A DNA stretch of 64,000 bases from an uncultured Hyphomicrobiales bacterium (GCA_903878085.1 CAIRGJ010000056.1:37053-101052), one strand, 5' to 3'; numbered from the stretch's first letter, positions 16,115 to 24,970 are shown. Numbers and translations: made by a program. The notes: a model not told the origin generated them from the letters alone.

Positions 16115-16999
16115 ATGGCAGACGATTCCGACAGCTACATCATCCGGCCCAACCCGCACGATCCGCGGCTGACCGAGCGCGTCAGCGGCATCGACCAGAC
16201 CGGCGCCCGGATCGACACCTCGGTCACGGTCGAGCGCGCGCTGACGATCTTCCTCAACGGCCAGGAAATCGTCACCGCCATGACCATCGGCGATTATCCG
16301 GACTATCTGGCGGTCGGCTATCTGCTCAACCAGAACATGCTGCTGCCGGACGACATCGTGACCGGCATCGATTACGACGAGGAACTGGCGGTCGTCGTGG
16401 TGCGCACCAAGCGCAAGACCAATTACGAGAAGAAGCTGAAGAAGAAAGTGCAGACCTCCGGCTGCGCCCAGGGCACCGTGTTCGGCGACCTGATGGAAGC
16501 GCTGGAGGGCGTGTCGCTGCCGAAGACCGAGCTGCGCACGTCGTGGCTTTATGCGCTGACGCACAAGATCAACACCACGCCGTCGCTGTATCTGGAAGCC
16601 GGCGCGATTCATGGCTGCGTGCTGGCGCACGAAGACCAGCCGCTGGTCTATATGGAAGACGTCGGCCGCCACAACGCGGTCGACAAGATTGCCGGTTGGA
16701 TGTTCAAGGAGAAGGTGCCGCCCTCCGACAAGATCTTCTACACCACCGGGCGATTGACGTCGGAGATGGTGATCAAGACCGTGCGCATGGGGATTCCGAT
16801 TCTGATCTCGCGCTCCGGCTTTACCGCCTGGGGCGTCGAGTTGGCGCGCAAGGCCAATCTGACGCTGATCGGGCGCGCGCGCGGCAAGCGCTTTGTTGCG
16901 CTGGCCGGCGAGGACCGCATCGTGTTCGACCAGGATCTAGCGACGGTTCAGGAGGAAAGCTCCAAGCACCGGCGCAAGGCCGCGGTGGGCGATGAGTGA
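16115..16999 (+). CDS. fdhD: Formate dehydrogenase accessory sulfurtransferase FdhD
   Basis: 294 residues. FdhD carries sulfur from a cysteine desulfurase to the bis-MGD cofactor of formate dehydrogenase. Visible family features are NGQEIVTAMTIGDYPDYLAVGYLL-type N-terminal region (residues 48-71), the catalytic loop TSGCAQGTVFGD with the active Cys at 117, EDVGRHNAVDKIAG and 'TTGRLTSEMVIK', and 'SRSGFTAWGVELARK'. The loop has one Cys (GCAQ) rather than the CxxC of E. coli, as is common in alphaproteobacteria. A TATATA-like -10 lies just upstream. mobA overlaps its end by eight bases. Confidence 0.95.
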   Translation: MADDSDSYIIRPNPHDPRLTERVSGIDQTGARIDTSVTVERALTIFLNGQEIVTAMTIGDYPDYLAVGYLLNQNMLLPDDIVTGIDYDEELAVVVVRTKRKTNYEKKLKKKVQTSGCAQGTVFGDLMEALEGVSLPKTELRTSWLYALTHKINTTPSLYLEAGAIHGCVLAHEDQPLVYMEDVGRHNAVDKIAGWMFKEKVPPSDKIFYTTGRLTSEMVIKTVRMGIPILISRSGFTAWGVELARKANLTLIGRARGKRFVALAGEDRIVFDQDLATVQEESSKHRRKAAVGDE

Positions 17000-17648
17000 A
17001 TTTGCGACCCGGGAAAAGCAACTAGGCATGGACACTCCCCCTCCCCCCACCTACGGCCTCGTGCTCGCCGGCGGCCTCGCCCGCCGCATGGGCGGCGGCG
17101 ACAAAGTGCGCATCAAGATCGGCCGCTCGACGATTCTCGACCGCGTGCTGGCGACGCTGTCCGGGCAATGCGTCGATATCGTCATCAATGCCAATGGCGA
17201 CCCCGAACGCTTCGCCGACACCGGCTGCACGGTGGTGCCCGACAGTGTGCCGGGCTTTGCCGGGCCGCTGGCCGGCATTCTCGCCGGGCTGGACTGGCTG
17301 GCGGCGCAGAACAACGGCGTCGAATGGCTGGTGAGCGTGCCGGGCGATTGCCCGTTTTTGCCGGACGATCTGGTCGAACGGCTGCATGAGGCGCGGCGCA
17401 AGATGGGCGTGCCGCTGGCCTGCGCCCGCTCCGGCGATTGGCGCCACCCGGTCGTCGGCCTGTGGCCGCTGGCGCTGCGCGCCGACTTGCGCAAAGCGCT
17501 GGTCGACGAGGACCTGCGCAAGATCGAGGTGTGGACGGCGCGGCATGGCATCGCCATCGCCGAATGGCCGGATCAGCCGATCGATCCGTTCTTCAACGTC
17601 AATACGCCGGAAGACGCCGCGCGCGCCGAGAAGGTCGCGGCGGGTTAG
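16992..17648 (+). CDS. mobA: Molybdenum cofactor guanylyltransferase MobA
   Basis: 218 residues. It transfers GMP from GTP to molybdopterin to give the guanine dinucleotide form needed by DMSO-reductase-family enzymes such as formate dehydrogenase. The N-terminal nucleotide-binding loop LAGGLARRMGGGDK (about 26-38) is intact. SVPGDCPFLPDDLVERL carries the Mg-binding Asp, and DPFFNVNTPEDAARAE is the usual C-terminus. ATG 16992 overlaps fdhD; ATG 17028 would also give a normal N-terminus. Its stop overlaps the convergent moeA stop by four bases. Confidence 0.93.
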   Translation: MSEFATREKQLGMDTPPPPTYGLVLAGGLARRMGGGDKVRIKIGRSTILDRVLATLSGQCVDIVINANGDPERFADTGCTVVPDSVPGFAGPLAGILAGLDWLAAQNNGVEWLVSVPGDCPFLPDDLVERLHEARRKMGVPLACARSGDWRHPVVGLWPLALRADLRKALVDEDLRKIEVWTARHGIAIAEWPDQPIDPFFNVNTPEDAARAEKVAAG

Positions 17649-18946
17649 CCGACCAGCGCCGCATACGACAGAAACCCGACGCGGTCGCCAGCCACGATCG
17701 ACGTCACGTCCTCGGGAAATTCCAGCAGCCCGTCGGTTTCTGTCAACGACGTCAGAATGCCGGCGCCGTCCTGCGGGTGCTTGACCGCCTCGACCTCGCC
17801 ATCGGCGCCGCGCCGCAGCGCGACGCGGACATATTCGCGGCGGTCTTTCTTTTTCTTGTAGGCAAAGGCCGCGCGCACCGGCAGCGCCATCAAAGTTTGC
17901 GGCCGCGCGCCGGACAGCCGCAGCAGCAGCGGCTTCACCACGCGCACGAACGTGACGAACACCGCCACCGGATTGCCCGGCAGCCCGACGAAGGCGGCGC
18001 CGCTGTTGGCTTCGTAAGCCTTGCGCGGCGCGGCGCGAATCACGCCCATCGCCACCGGCCGGCCCGGCTTGATGGCGACGCGCCAGAACACCAGACTGCC
18101 GATGCGCTCGACCGCGCTGCGCACGTGATCGGCTTCACCGGCGGAGACGCCGCCCGAGGTAATGACCAGATCGTGCCAGACCGCGGCCTTGGCCAGCGCC
18201 GCCGACAGCGCGTCGGGATCGTCGCCGAGAATGCCGAGATCGGTGACCACGGCGCCAAGCCGCTCCAGCAGTGCGCTCAAGAGATAACGGTTGGCGTCGT
18301 AGATCGCGGCGGCGCCGCGCGCGGCGCCCGGCTCGACGACTTCGTCGCCGGTGGAGAAAATCGCGACCGTCAGCCGCCGCCGGACTTCCAACTCGGTGAT
18401 GCCGAGCGCGGCGGCGAGCGCAATGTGCTGCGCCTCCAGCACGGTACCGGCCGGCAACACGACATTGCCCGCCGGGACGTCCTCCCCGGCCAGCCGCCGA
18501 TTGGCGCCGAGCTTCAGCCCGCTCGGCGCGGTGATGCTGTCGCCAGTCTCAGTACTTTGCACCGTGACGTCTTCCTGCATGAACACGGTGTCGGCGCCCG
18601 CCGGCATCGCCGCGCCGGTAAAGATGCGAACGGCCTGGCCAGGCTGGACAGCGGCATCGGGCCGGCGTCCGGCGGTCAGGCGGCCGACGACCGCAAAGCG
18701 CGTGTCGCCGCTGGTTTTGAGATCGGCATGGCGGATCGCGTAACCATCGACCGCGGAATTATCGAACGGCGGCAGATCGACCGGCGCCTTCAGGTCGGCG
18801 GCGGTGACGCGGCCGCGCGCGCTGCGCAGCGGCACGCGCTCGGTCTGCGCCACCGGCACGATGCGCTCGGCGATCAGCCGCTCCATCTCGGCGAGCGGCA
18901 GCAGCGGGCCGGAAAAAGCGAAACAGTCGTCGGTGAGTTGCGCCAT
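17645..18946 (-). CDS. moeA: Molybdopterin molybdenumtransferase MoeA
   Basis: 433 residues, near the usual 400-410 plus a short extension. MoeA inserts Mo (or W) into adenylylated molybdopterin in the cytoplasm. Typical motifs are FDNSAVDGYAIR near residue 62, IFTGAAMPAGADTV near 110, the 'ISSGGVSAGEADHVR'-like motif near 232 (TSGGVSAGE), the KPGRPVAMG motif, and FVGLPGNPVAVFVTF before the C-terminal domain. It is followed at five bases by mobB in the same direction, the pair standing convergent to fdhD-mobA. Confidence 0.95.
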   Translation of the reverse strand: MAQLTDDCFAFSGPLLPLAEMERLIAERIVPVAQTERVPLRSARGRVTAADLKAPVDLPPFDNSAVDGYAIRHADLKTSGDTRFAVVGRLTAGRRPDAAVQPGQAVRIFTGAAMPAGADTVFMQEDVTVQSTETGDSITAPSGLKLGANRRLAGEDVPAGNVVLPAGTVLEAQHIALAAALGITELEVRRRLTVAIFSTGDEVVEPGAARGAAAIYDANRYLLSALLERLGAVVTDLGILGDDPDALSAALAKAAVWHDLVITSGGVSAGEADHVRSAVERIGSLVFWRVAIKPGRPVAMGVIRAAPRKAYEANSGAAFVGLPGNPVAVFVTFVRVVKPLLLRLSGARPQTLMALPVRAAFAYKKKKDRREYVRVALRRGADGEVEAVKHPQDGAGILTSLTETDGLLEFPEDVTSIVAGDRVGFLSYAALVG

Positions 18947-18951
18947 CGGGT

Positions 18952-19455
18952 CTATCCGGAAATTTTCACGGCGTGGGCAAGCAGCAAATCGGCGACCGCA
19001 TCGATGTCATTGAGATCGATCACCGGCACCTTGGCCTGCGGCAGCGGCGTGTCGCAGGCGACCGCGACAATATAGGGATCGTCGGGATGCAGCAGCGGCT
19101 TGTCGTTCTCGGCGCGGTGAATTTCAAGCTTCGGGAAAGAATCCCGTTTGAAGCCTTCGACCAGCACCAGATCGACCGGCGACATCTTGGCGACCAGGTC
19201 GGCCATGTTCCATTCTTCCTCGTCGCGCAGTTCGTGCAGGATCGCCCAGCGCTTGGCCGAGGAGATGATCACCTCGGTGGCGCCGGCGACGCGGTGCATG
19301 AACGAATCCTTGCCGGGCTTATCGAGGTCGAAGCCGTGATGGGCATGCTTGAGCGTGGACACGCGCAAGCCGCGCGCCGAAAGGCGCGGGATGAGCTTGG
19401 TGATCAGGGTGGTTTTGCCGGAACCGCTCCAGCCGGCGAGACCGATGATGCGCAT
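18952..19455 (-). CDS. mobB: Molybdopterin-guanine dinucleotide biosynthesis adapter MobB
   Basis: 167 residues. P-loop GTPase that assists MobA: IIGLAGWSGSGKTTLI carries the Walker A loop at residues about 7-15, and LVLVEGFKRDSFPKLEI the Walker B-like strand. The ATG at 19455 is preceded by AAGGAG and matches family starts; an in-frame ATG six codons earlier (19473) has no ribosome-binding site. It lies directly before moeA on the minus strand, so the two are probably one transcript. Confidence 0.93.
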   Translation of the reverse strand: MRIIGLAGWSGSGKTTLITKLIPRLSARGLRVSTLKHAHHGFDLDKPGKDSFMHRVAGATEVIISSAKRWAILHELRDEEEWNMADLVAKMSPVDLVLVEGFKRDSFPKLEIHRAENDKPLLHPDDPYIVAVACDTPLPQAKVPVIDLNDIDAVADLLLAHAVKISG

Positions 19456-19512
19456 GGGCTCCTTATAGCGCATGTGAGATTTTTGGGGACTAGCGGCTCG
19501 CTACGGTCTGTT

Positions 19513-19535
19513 CCCCTCCCCCTTGTGGGGAGGGG
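19513..19535. repeat. Palindromic repeat/hairpin upstream of mobB
   Basis: CCCCTCCCC and GGGGAGGGG, 9-base perfect arms with a CTTGT loop. A second, longer-range pair (GGGGGTCG 19544-19551 with CGACCCCC 19575-19582) follows in the same gap, just before the end of the MoeA-like gene on the minus strand. The position after that gene's stop fits a terminator or a dispersed repeat; no clear U-tract is present. Confidence 0.55.
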
Positions 19536-19593
19536 TTAGGGATGGGGGTCGTAAGGTGATCGCACAAATTGCGACGACCCCCTCCCCGAGGTT

Positions 19594-20721
19594 TCACGGC
19601 CACGGCTTTACCTGAACCGCCGAGCCTTCGGAATATCCTTCGCTGTCGGCCGGCACCAGAAACCAGCCGTCGGAACGCGCCAGTGACGACAACGGCAGAT
19701 ATTTCATCGCCAGCGGCTCGGCCTGTTCGCCATTGCGCCGCACCGGCACGACCTCGGCCAGCCCGACGGTCGAGGTAACCTTGCGCGCCAACGTCAAGGT
19801 CTCGACCGGATCGCGGTCGCGATGATGCAGCGTGGCGGCCAGCCGCTCGAGGATGCGCCGGCCGACCAGCAGCCAGACGCTCAGCGCCGCATCGAGCCGG
19901 CCCGGTAGCACCAGCACCGGCCGCGGCCCGGCAAAGCCGAGCGCGGCGGTCTCGCCCGGCGTCAGCGCCATGCCATACACCGCCAGCCGTGTCTCGCGCG
20001 CCAGGATCTGCACGCTGTTGTCGTTGCGGCCGTTGCCGGTGCCGCCGATGACGATGATGAAATCGGCGCTCTCCGCGCCCAGCACGGCGCCGAGATCGCG
20101 GCCGGCGTCGTCCAGCCGCGCCGAACCGCCGCGGCGCTCGATGTCGGCTGCGAGCAGGCGCGCCGCGGCGTTGACGATGCCACTGCCGCGCAGCGGCAGC
20201 ACGCGGACGCGCGGCTCGCGCACGGTGACACGGGCAATCCCGGCGGCGTCAAAGGCCGCGATGTCGGTCAGCGACAACGGCTCACCGGCGCGCCGCATCG
20301 GGATCGCGGGATCGCAATCGCCGCCCGCCGGCAACACGCCGTCGCCGGGATTGATGGTCATCAACGCCTCGGCGTGGCCATTGGTGATTTTGACCGCGTC
20401 GAACGGCGCCACGCTGTCGGTATCGGGCGGCATCGGCTGGCCGACCTCGACGCGTTGCGGCGGCACAAGCAGCAAAGCCGGCGTGTAGCCGCCGGCGCCC
20501 AGAGTGGCGTCCGCGGCGAGCGCCCAGCCATCGAGCATGGCGATCGCAACGTTCGGGCGCGCCCGCGCCATCGCATCGACCGCGAGCGTGCGGCCGGACG
20601 CCTTGCTCGTTTCGACCGTGCGCGGCGTGACCGGCTTCACGTCGAGATCGACCATCGCCAGCACATCGGCGAGCGGCGTCAGCCGTGCAATCGTCTGTAT
20701 TGTGTCGGACGGCGCCGCCAT
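19594..20721 (-). CDS. MoeA-like molybdopterin-binding protein (divergent paralogue)
   Basis: 375 residues. It has the MoCF-biosynthesis fold: IAMLDGWALAADATLG is the counterpart of the MoeA 'DGYA' motif, VRVLPLRGSGIVNAA begins the molybdopterin-binding domain, and VIGGTGNGRNDNSVQ is the pterin-binding loop. It ends with LPGRLDAALSVWLLVG, comparable to the MoeA 'LPGNPVA' motif but altered. It therefore belongs with moeA in the same cluster but may have a different role, such as metal selection or adenylylation (Mog-like). Starts at ATG 20721. Confidence 0.8.
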   Translation of the reverse strand: MAAPSDTIQTIARLTPLADVLAMVDLDVKPVTPRTVETSKASGRTLAVDAMARARPNVAIAMLDGWALAADATLGAGGYTPALLLVPPQRVEVGQPMPPDTDSVAPFDAVKITNGHAEALMTINPGDGVLPAGGDCDPAIPMRRAGEPLSLTDIAAFDAAGIARVTVREPRVRVLPLRGSGIVNAAARLLAADIERRGGSARLDDAGRDLGAVLGAESADFIIVIGGTGNGRNDNSVQILARETRLAVYGMALTPGETAALGFAGPRPVLVLPGRLDAALSVWLLVGRRILERLAATLHHRDRDPVETLTLARKVTSTVGLAEVVPVRRNGEQAEPLAMKYLPLSSLARSDGWFLVPADSEGYSEGSAVQVKPWP

Positions 20722-20819
20722 GGGGACGTGCTTGACCTTGAGAGCTTCGCAGACTTCAGTCTACCTCAACAGCGCGTGAGATAACGAGGTTTTCAGGCGG
20801 CGAAAGCGGGGAGCGCAGC

Positions 20820-21995
20820 GTGTTTACAGCGACCAAGGACAAGGCCCTTCTTACCACCACCACCGGGGCGCTGCCCCGCCCCAGTTGGTATACCGAAAAC
20901 CTGCGCGGCAAGCCGTTGTCGCGAGGCTTTTCCGAACTGGCCTATCGCGAACAGCATTTCGACTGCCTGGCCTGCCACGTCGCCTCGCAGCATCGCGCCG
21001 GCATCGACATCATGGTCGATGGCGATACCAGACTCGACGATGACGTCGCCGGCCGCGGCTGGGTGAGCTACGCCACCGAGCGGATCGAAGGCATTGGCCA
21101 GCCCCGCGTCGAAGTTCCGCCAGCCGGCTTTATGGCCGACAAAGGTCCCGGCGACTTGATGTGGGAAGTCATCGAGACCCGCATGACGCCGCCGGTCGTG
21201 GGCAAGATCGGTGCGACTTCGCTGCAGCTCGACCGCGCCTACAAGGCCATGGCGCCGATGACCGACAAGCCAGTCAAGGTCGGTTCGATCTCGGCGCAGC
21301 TGCTGGCGCTGATGCTGACTAACGAACACTACAAGGACCGGCTCGAGCTGCTGATGGACATGTCGGTGGCGCTCAACCGCGAATACCACGCGCTGGCCGA
21401 TGCCGGCGCGCCGCTGGTGCAGATTGAGGAGCCGGCGATCCATCAGGTGATCGCCGACCCCAACCAGAAGGTCAAACCGGCGCAATGGGTCGAGGCCTTC
21501 AACGTCGAGGTCAAGGGCCTGCGCGACAAATGCGAAGTGTGGTGCCACACCTGCTGGGGTTCGCCCGCGGCGCAGCGCGTCGCCAACAAGGACCAGTCGT
21601 ACAAGGCGGCGCTGCCTTATCTCGACCAGCTCGATTGCGACGTGCTTACGGTCGAAGGCGCATTCAACAAGGGCATGGACCTCGAACACTTCGGCACCAT
21701 GATCTCCAAGAACAAGAAGGTCGCGCTCGGCGTCATCAGCCATCGCACGCTGCAGGTCGAGCGGCCGGAGGAGATCGCCGATCTGATCCGCCGCGCGCTC
21801 AAACATATCGAGCCGGAACGGTTGATCCTGACCAGCGACTGCGGCTTCGGCCGCCAGGGCATGAGCCGCATGCACGCCTTCTACAAAATGGTGGCGCTGA
21901 CCCGCGGCACCAATATCGTGCGCAAGGAACTCGGGCTGCCGGAAGCCGACATCCCGGCGACCGATCCGAAGCTGTCGATGGTGCCGATTTCATAG
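20820..21995 (+). CDS. Cobalamin-independent methionine synthase-like (MetE C-terminal type) methyltransferase
   Basis: 391 residues corresponding to the catalytic MetE barrel without the N-terminal half. Zinc ligands are visible: WCHTCWGSP (His and Cys near residue 241-244), a Glu in the LTVEGAF region, and Cys in LTSDCGFGRQGMSR near residue 340. The N-terminus TTTTGALPRPSWYTENLRG is the usual barrel start. Stand-alone proteins of this type transfer methyl groups to thiols, from donors that are often not known. GTG at 20820 has GGGGAG seven bases upstream. A TusA-like gene follows after a palindromic repeat. Confidence 0.85.
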   Translation: MFTATKDKALLTTTTGALPRPSWYTENLRGKPLSRGFSELAYREQHFDCLACHVASQHRAGIDIMVDGDTRLDDDVAGRGWVSYATERIEGIGQPRVEVPPAGFMADKGPGDLMWEVIETRMTPPVVGKIGATSLQLDRAYKAMAPMTDKPVKVGSISAQLLALMLTNEHYKDRLELLMDMSVALNREYHALADAGAPLVQIEEPAIHQVIADPNQKVKPAQWVEAFNVEVKGLRDKCEVWCHTCWGSPAAQRVANKDQSYKAALPYLDQLDCDVLTVEGAFNKGMDLEHFGTMISKNKKVALGVISHRTLQVERPEEIADLIRRALKHIEPERLILTSDCGFGRQGMSRMHAFYKMVALTRGTNIVRKELGLPEADIPATDPKLSMVPIS

Positions 21996-22042
21996 CGCAT
22001 GATCCCGAAAAGTGGGCACCGGTTTTCGGATAAGATCATGCG
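21996..22042. repeat. Rhizobiales-type palindromic repeat
   Basis: CGCATGATC at 21996 pairs with GATCATGCG ending at 22042, with inner partial pairing of CCGAAAAGTG... against ...TTTTCGGA. The core matches, from memory, a highly repeated intergenic element of Bradyrhizobium and relatives. It begins one base after the MetE-like stop codon and ends 12 bases before the TusA-like start. Confidence 0.75.
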
Positions 22043-22054
22043 CCTGGAAAAATC

Positions 22055-22279
22055 ATGACCGAAACGACCATGAACCTGCGCGGCCTGAAATGCCCGCTGC
22101 CGACGCTGCGGGTGAAGAAGAAGCTCTCGAGCCTTAAGCCCGGCGACCTGATCGTGGCGGAATGCACCGACCCGCTGGCCGCGATCGATATTCCGAATTT
22201 ATTGCGCCAGACCGGCGATACGCTGGAAGGCAAAACCGACACCGACGGGGTCCAGACGTTCCGGATCAGGAAGAAATGA
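22055..22279 (+). CDS. TusA/SirA-family sulfurtransferase
   Basis: 74 residues, full length for the family. The signature LRGLKCPLPTLRVKKKL has the catalytic Cys and the following CPxP motif (residues about 10-13). The rest is the small two-layer fold ending 'FRIRKK'. TusA proteins relay persulfide sulfur, in E. coli to tRNA thiolation and molybdenum cofactor synthesis. Its place after a MetE-like gene and near the FdhD/Moco genes could suggest a sulfur-trafficking link, but that is inference. ATG 22055 or 22070 are both possible. Confidence 0.9.
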   Translation: MTETTMNLRGLKCPLPTLRVKKKLSSLKPGDLIVAECTDPLAAIDIPNLLRQTGDTLEGKTDTDGVQTFRIRKK

Positions 22280-22304
22280 GCGCGGCTTCCTTTCACGCTA
22301 CGGG

Positions 22305-23318
22305 TTAGCTTCCCGACAGGCCTTGCACTTCGGGGAAAAACATATCCTGCCAGGTGGCGGGCGCTACCTTGATGATGCCCTGCTTGGCCATAAACTTGGC
22401 GAAGGTCAACACATTGCTCGGCGCCATGTCGAAGGACGACCCTTTATCCTTGAGAATGGCGATAGTCTCGTCGAGAGTGACGTTGTCCTTGGAATGATCG
22501 AGATAGATTTGTGCCGCCTCTGTGGGGTTCTGTTTGACCATTTCCTGCGCCTCTTTCAGGGCGCCGACAAAGGCTTGATACGTTTTCGGGTTGTCGCGCC
22601 GGAACCGCTCCGTTGTATATGCGACCATGTAAGTCGCCGGCGCGCCGAGGATGTCTTGCGCCGACGAGATGCGCCGGACGCCGGCCTGCTTCATCTCAAT
22701 GTTCTGGAACGGCGGCGCCGAGAAGTGGTTGTTGATTTCGCCGGCCCTGGAAATCATGGCGGCGGCGGCGTCGCCGTGCGGTATCTGCACGACCAGCCGG
22801 TCAAGGCGTCCACCATTGCCCGCGCCCCAGATTTTTTCTGCCGCCATCTGTAGCAGGATCGCGTGCACCGAGACCTTGAGCGTTGTCACCGCGACCCGGT
22901 CCTTATCGCCAAGATCTTCGATCTTTTTAACGTCGGGATCACGCGTCAGCAGATAAAGCGGCAGCGTGGACACTCCGCCGATGCCACGTACCGCGGCCGG
23001 CGATCCGGCGGCCTTAGCCCATAGCGTCACGAATACGGTTGTCCCTGCGCTGACGATATCGAGGCTGCCCGACAACAGACCGTCATTCATCGGACCGCCG
23101 CCGGGGAACTGGCGCCAAGTCACCTTGGTGCCGGCGATGCCTGCCGCGGCGAGGTGCTTCTCGATCAACTGCTTCTGCTGAACGATCACCATCGGCAGCG
23201 TGCCGATGCCGTATTGCGTCGCCATCCGCAGTTCGGAAACCTCGGCGCTGGCGAGCGTCATCAGTGGCGACAGCAGCACGGCAGTCGCTAGAACCGCGCC
23301 TTGGAACGTGGCCTTCAT
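22305..23318 (-). CDS. NMT1/SsuA-type ABC transporter substrate-binding protein
   Basis: 337 residues with a signal peptide (about 1-25, ending ASAEV). The body has 'TQYGIGTLPMVIVQQKQLIEKHL', 'SGSLDIVSAGTTVF' and 'MVAYTTERFRRDNPKTYQAFVGAL', typical of the SsuA/TauA/NMT1-like family that binds sulfonates, nitrate or pyrimidine precursors. A GGAGGA site precedes the ATG at 23318. No permease or ATPase adjoins it. The MmgE/PrpD gene upstream in the same direction may share the transcript. Confidence 0.87.
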   Translation of the reverse strand: MKATFQGAVLATAVLLSPLMTLASAEVSELRMATQYGIGTLPMVIVQQKQLIEKHLAAAGIAGTKVTWRQFPGGGPMNDGLLSGSLDIVSAGTTVFVTLWAKAAGSPAAVRGIGGVSTLPLYLLTRDPDVKKIEDLGDKDRVAVTTLKVSVHAILLQMAAEKIWGAGNGGRLDRLVVQIPHGDAAAAMISRAGEINNHFSAPPFQNIEMKQAGVRRISSAQDILGAPATYMVAYTTERFRRDNPKTYQAFVGALKEAQEMVKQNPTEAAQIYLDHSKDNVTLDETIAILKDKGSSFDMAPSNVLTFAKFMAKQGIIKVAPATWQDMFFPEVQGLSGS

Positions 23319-23386
23319 CGCATCCTCCTGTTTTGTTGCGGAGGCTTTGCGCCTCTTCTCGTCTGATTATCGAACGATCGTCGTTA

Positions 23387-24757
23387 TCAGGCCGCGGCGG
23401 CGCGCTGGTCCTGCCGCAGCATCTGCATCAATTCGCGCGCCGAGCCGAGATTCTCCAGGTTCGCCACAGTCGCAATGATGCGATCCGCGGCCGACGAAGA
23501 AATCCTGCCCTTGGCGTAGGTCCGCAGCTTGGTCTCGATCTGCGCCCGCGTCAGCCGGTTTTCGAACGAGCCACGCGGGAACTCGCAACGCTTGGCGATC
23601 TTGGCGCCATCGGCCAGCTCGATCTCGACCGTCGCCTGCACATCCTTGAGGCTTTCATCGGCCTGGATGTCGATCAATTCCGCGGCAGCCTTGCGGATCG
23701 CAGGATCGTCGTAGCGCTCGGGCGTGAACTGATCGAGCGTGAGCACATGATCCTCGATGATGATCGCCGCGGTGTAATGCGCGGAAATCAGTGCGTCGAA
23801 TTTCGCCTTGTACTTCGACAGCTTGCCGTGAAGATTGAATACGGTCGGCGCCAGCCGGATCTTGGCGCTCTTGATGTCTTTCAGCTTGAACGGCTTTTCT
23901 TCGAGCGCATCGAACAGCGCGGTGTTCATGCCCTGAATCGACGAAGCCGAGGGCCAGAGCCGCAGCGCGATCTGGTCGAGCTCCCAGCGCTTGCCGAGAT
24001 CCTTGGTGACCTCCTCCGGCTTGCCGCCGTTGGAGAAGGTATTGAACAGACCGCCGTCTTTGTGGGTCAGGAATTCGCGGGTGGCGAGGAAATCCTGCTC
24101 GGCCAGCAGCGCCGCCATCAAGCCTGACAGCGCGCCGCGGCACTGATGGAATTTCACCGTCGGCGTGCCCCAGGCGGCAAAGGTGCCGCCGGCCTGGCTG
24201 CCGGCAAGCCCGAAGGCCCGCGCCATGGCTTCGGGTGACAAACCGATGAGACGGCCAGTCGAAGCTGCGCCGCCGAAGGCGCCGAATACGCCCGGGCCGT
24301 GATAGCCGCGAGCACGGAACGCCGGATAATCTGAGGCTACGCCAACACGTGTGGTGACTTCAAATCCGGCCGCCAGAGCGACCAGCAGGTCGCGGCCCGA
24401 GGCGTTGTCGCGCTCGCCGATCAGAAGCGCCGGCGGCACCACTTCCGGCGTCACATGCGTGAGCGTCGAGCGATGAATATCGCACATGGTCACCGCGGTG
24501 ATGAGGTAGCCGTTGAGCAAAGTCGCGCCCGCCAGCGACAGGCTGCCGCCGCCGATCACCGTGCTCTCGGACGACATCGCGAGGCTTTGGGCAAAGCGCG
24601 ACACCTGGCCGGTTTCTTCGCCGGCATGGCCGGCCAGCGCACAAGCGAGCGTATCGAGCAATACGTCCTTGACCTGTTCGCGCACCGGCGGCGGGATGTC
24701 GTCGTAGCCCAGCGTCGCCGCAAAACGCGCGAGTTGTTCGGTTGAAGATTCGCTCAT
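23387..24757 (-). CDS. MmgE/PrpD family protein
   Basis: 456 residues, the usual length. The N-terminus 'LARFAATLGYDDIPPPVREQVKDVLLDTLACALAG' type region (residues about 9-42), HVTPEVVPPALLIGE and the 'KFHQCRGALSG'-like motif near residue 205 place it in the family of 2-methylcitrate dehydratase and cis-aconitate decarboxylase-like enzymes. The substrate is not predictable from sequence. GCGGAGGAAACG precedes the ATG. It is divergent from the TctC gene at 24971, and this combination of MmgE/PrpD with a Bug binding protein recurs in organic-acid catabolic loci. Confidence 0.9.
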   Translation of the reverse strand: MSESSTEQLARFAATLGYDDIPPPVREQVKDVLLDTLACALAGHAGEETGQVSRFAQSLAMSSESTVIGGGSLSLAGATLLNGYLITAVTMCDIHRSTLTHVTPEVVPPALLIGERDNASGRDLLVALAAGFEVTTRVGVASDYPAFRARGYHGPGVFGAFGGAASTGRLIGLSPEAMARAFGLAGSQAGGTFAAWGTPTVKFHQCRGALSGLMAALLAEQDFLATREFLTHKDGGLFNTFSNGGKPEEVTKDLGKRWELDQIALRLWPSASSIQGMNTALFDALEEKPFKLKDIKSAKIRLAPTVFNLHGKLSKYKAKFDALISAHYTAAIIIEDHVLTLDQFTPERYDDPAIRKAAAELIDIQADESLKDVQATVEIELADGAKIAKRCEFPRGSFENRLTRAQIETKLRTYAKGRISSSAADRIIATVANLENLGSARELMQMLRQDQRAAAA

Positions 24758-24970
24758 CGTTTCCTCCGCACTCTGGCTTGTTGCCGGGCCGTCCTTGATC
24801 GGAGGCCGCCGTTTGTCGCATGACGATCAAGATAACGCATCGTCCGCGCCGCCGTTTTCTTCTCACACTATTATGTGCCGTTTTACATTGTGGCAATATC
24901 AAAATAGAACTAGCCACCATACGCAGAACGAACCAGCCACGGTTCGGGCATTTCAGGTGAGGAAACCAGC

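Noticed and set aside
17438..19075. 545-codon plus-strand open frame
   Set aside because: It runs antisense to moeA and mobB and overlaps mobA. The peptide is low-complexity His/Arg/Gln-rich sequence typical of an antisense frame.
20793..21875. 360-codon minus-strand open frame
   Set aside because: Antisense to the MetE-like gene, which has the zinc-binding residues.
23264..24127. 287-codon plus-strand open frame
   Set aside because: Antisense to the binding-protein and MmgE/PrpD genes; no motifs.
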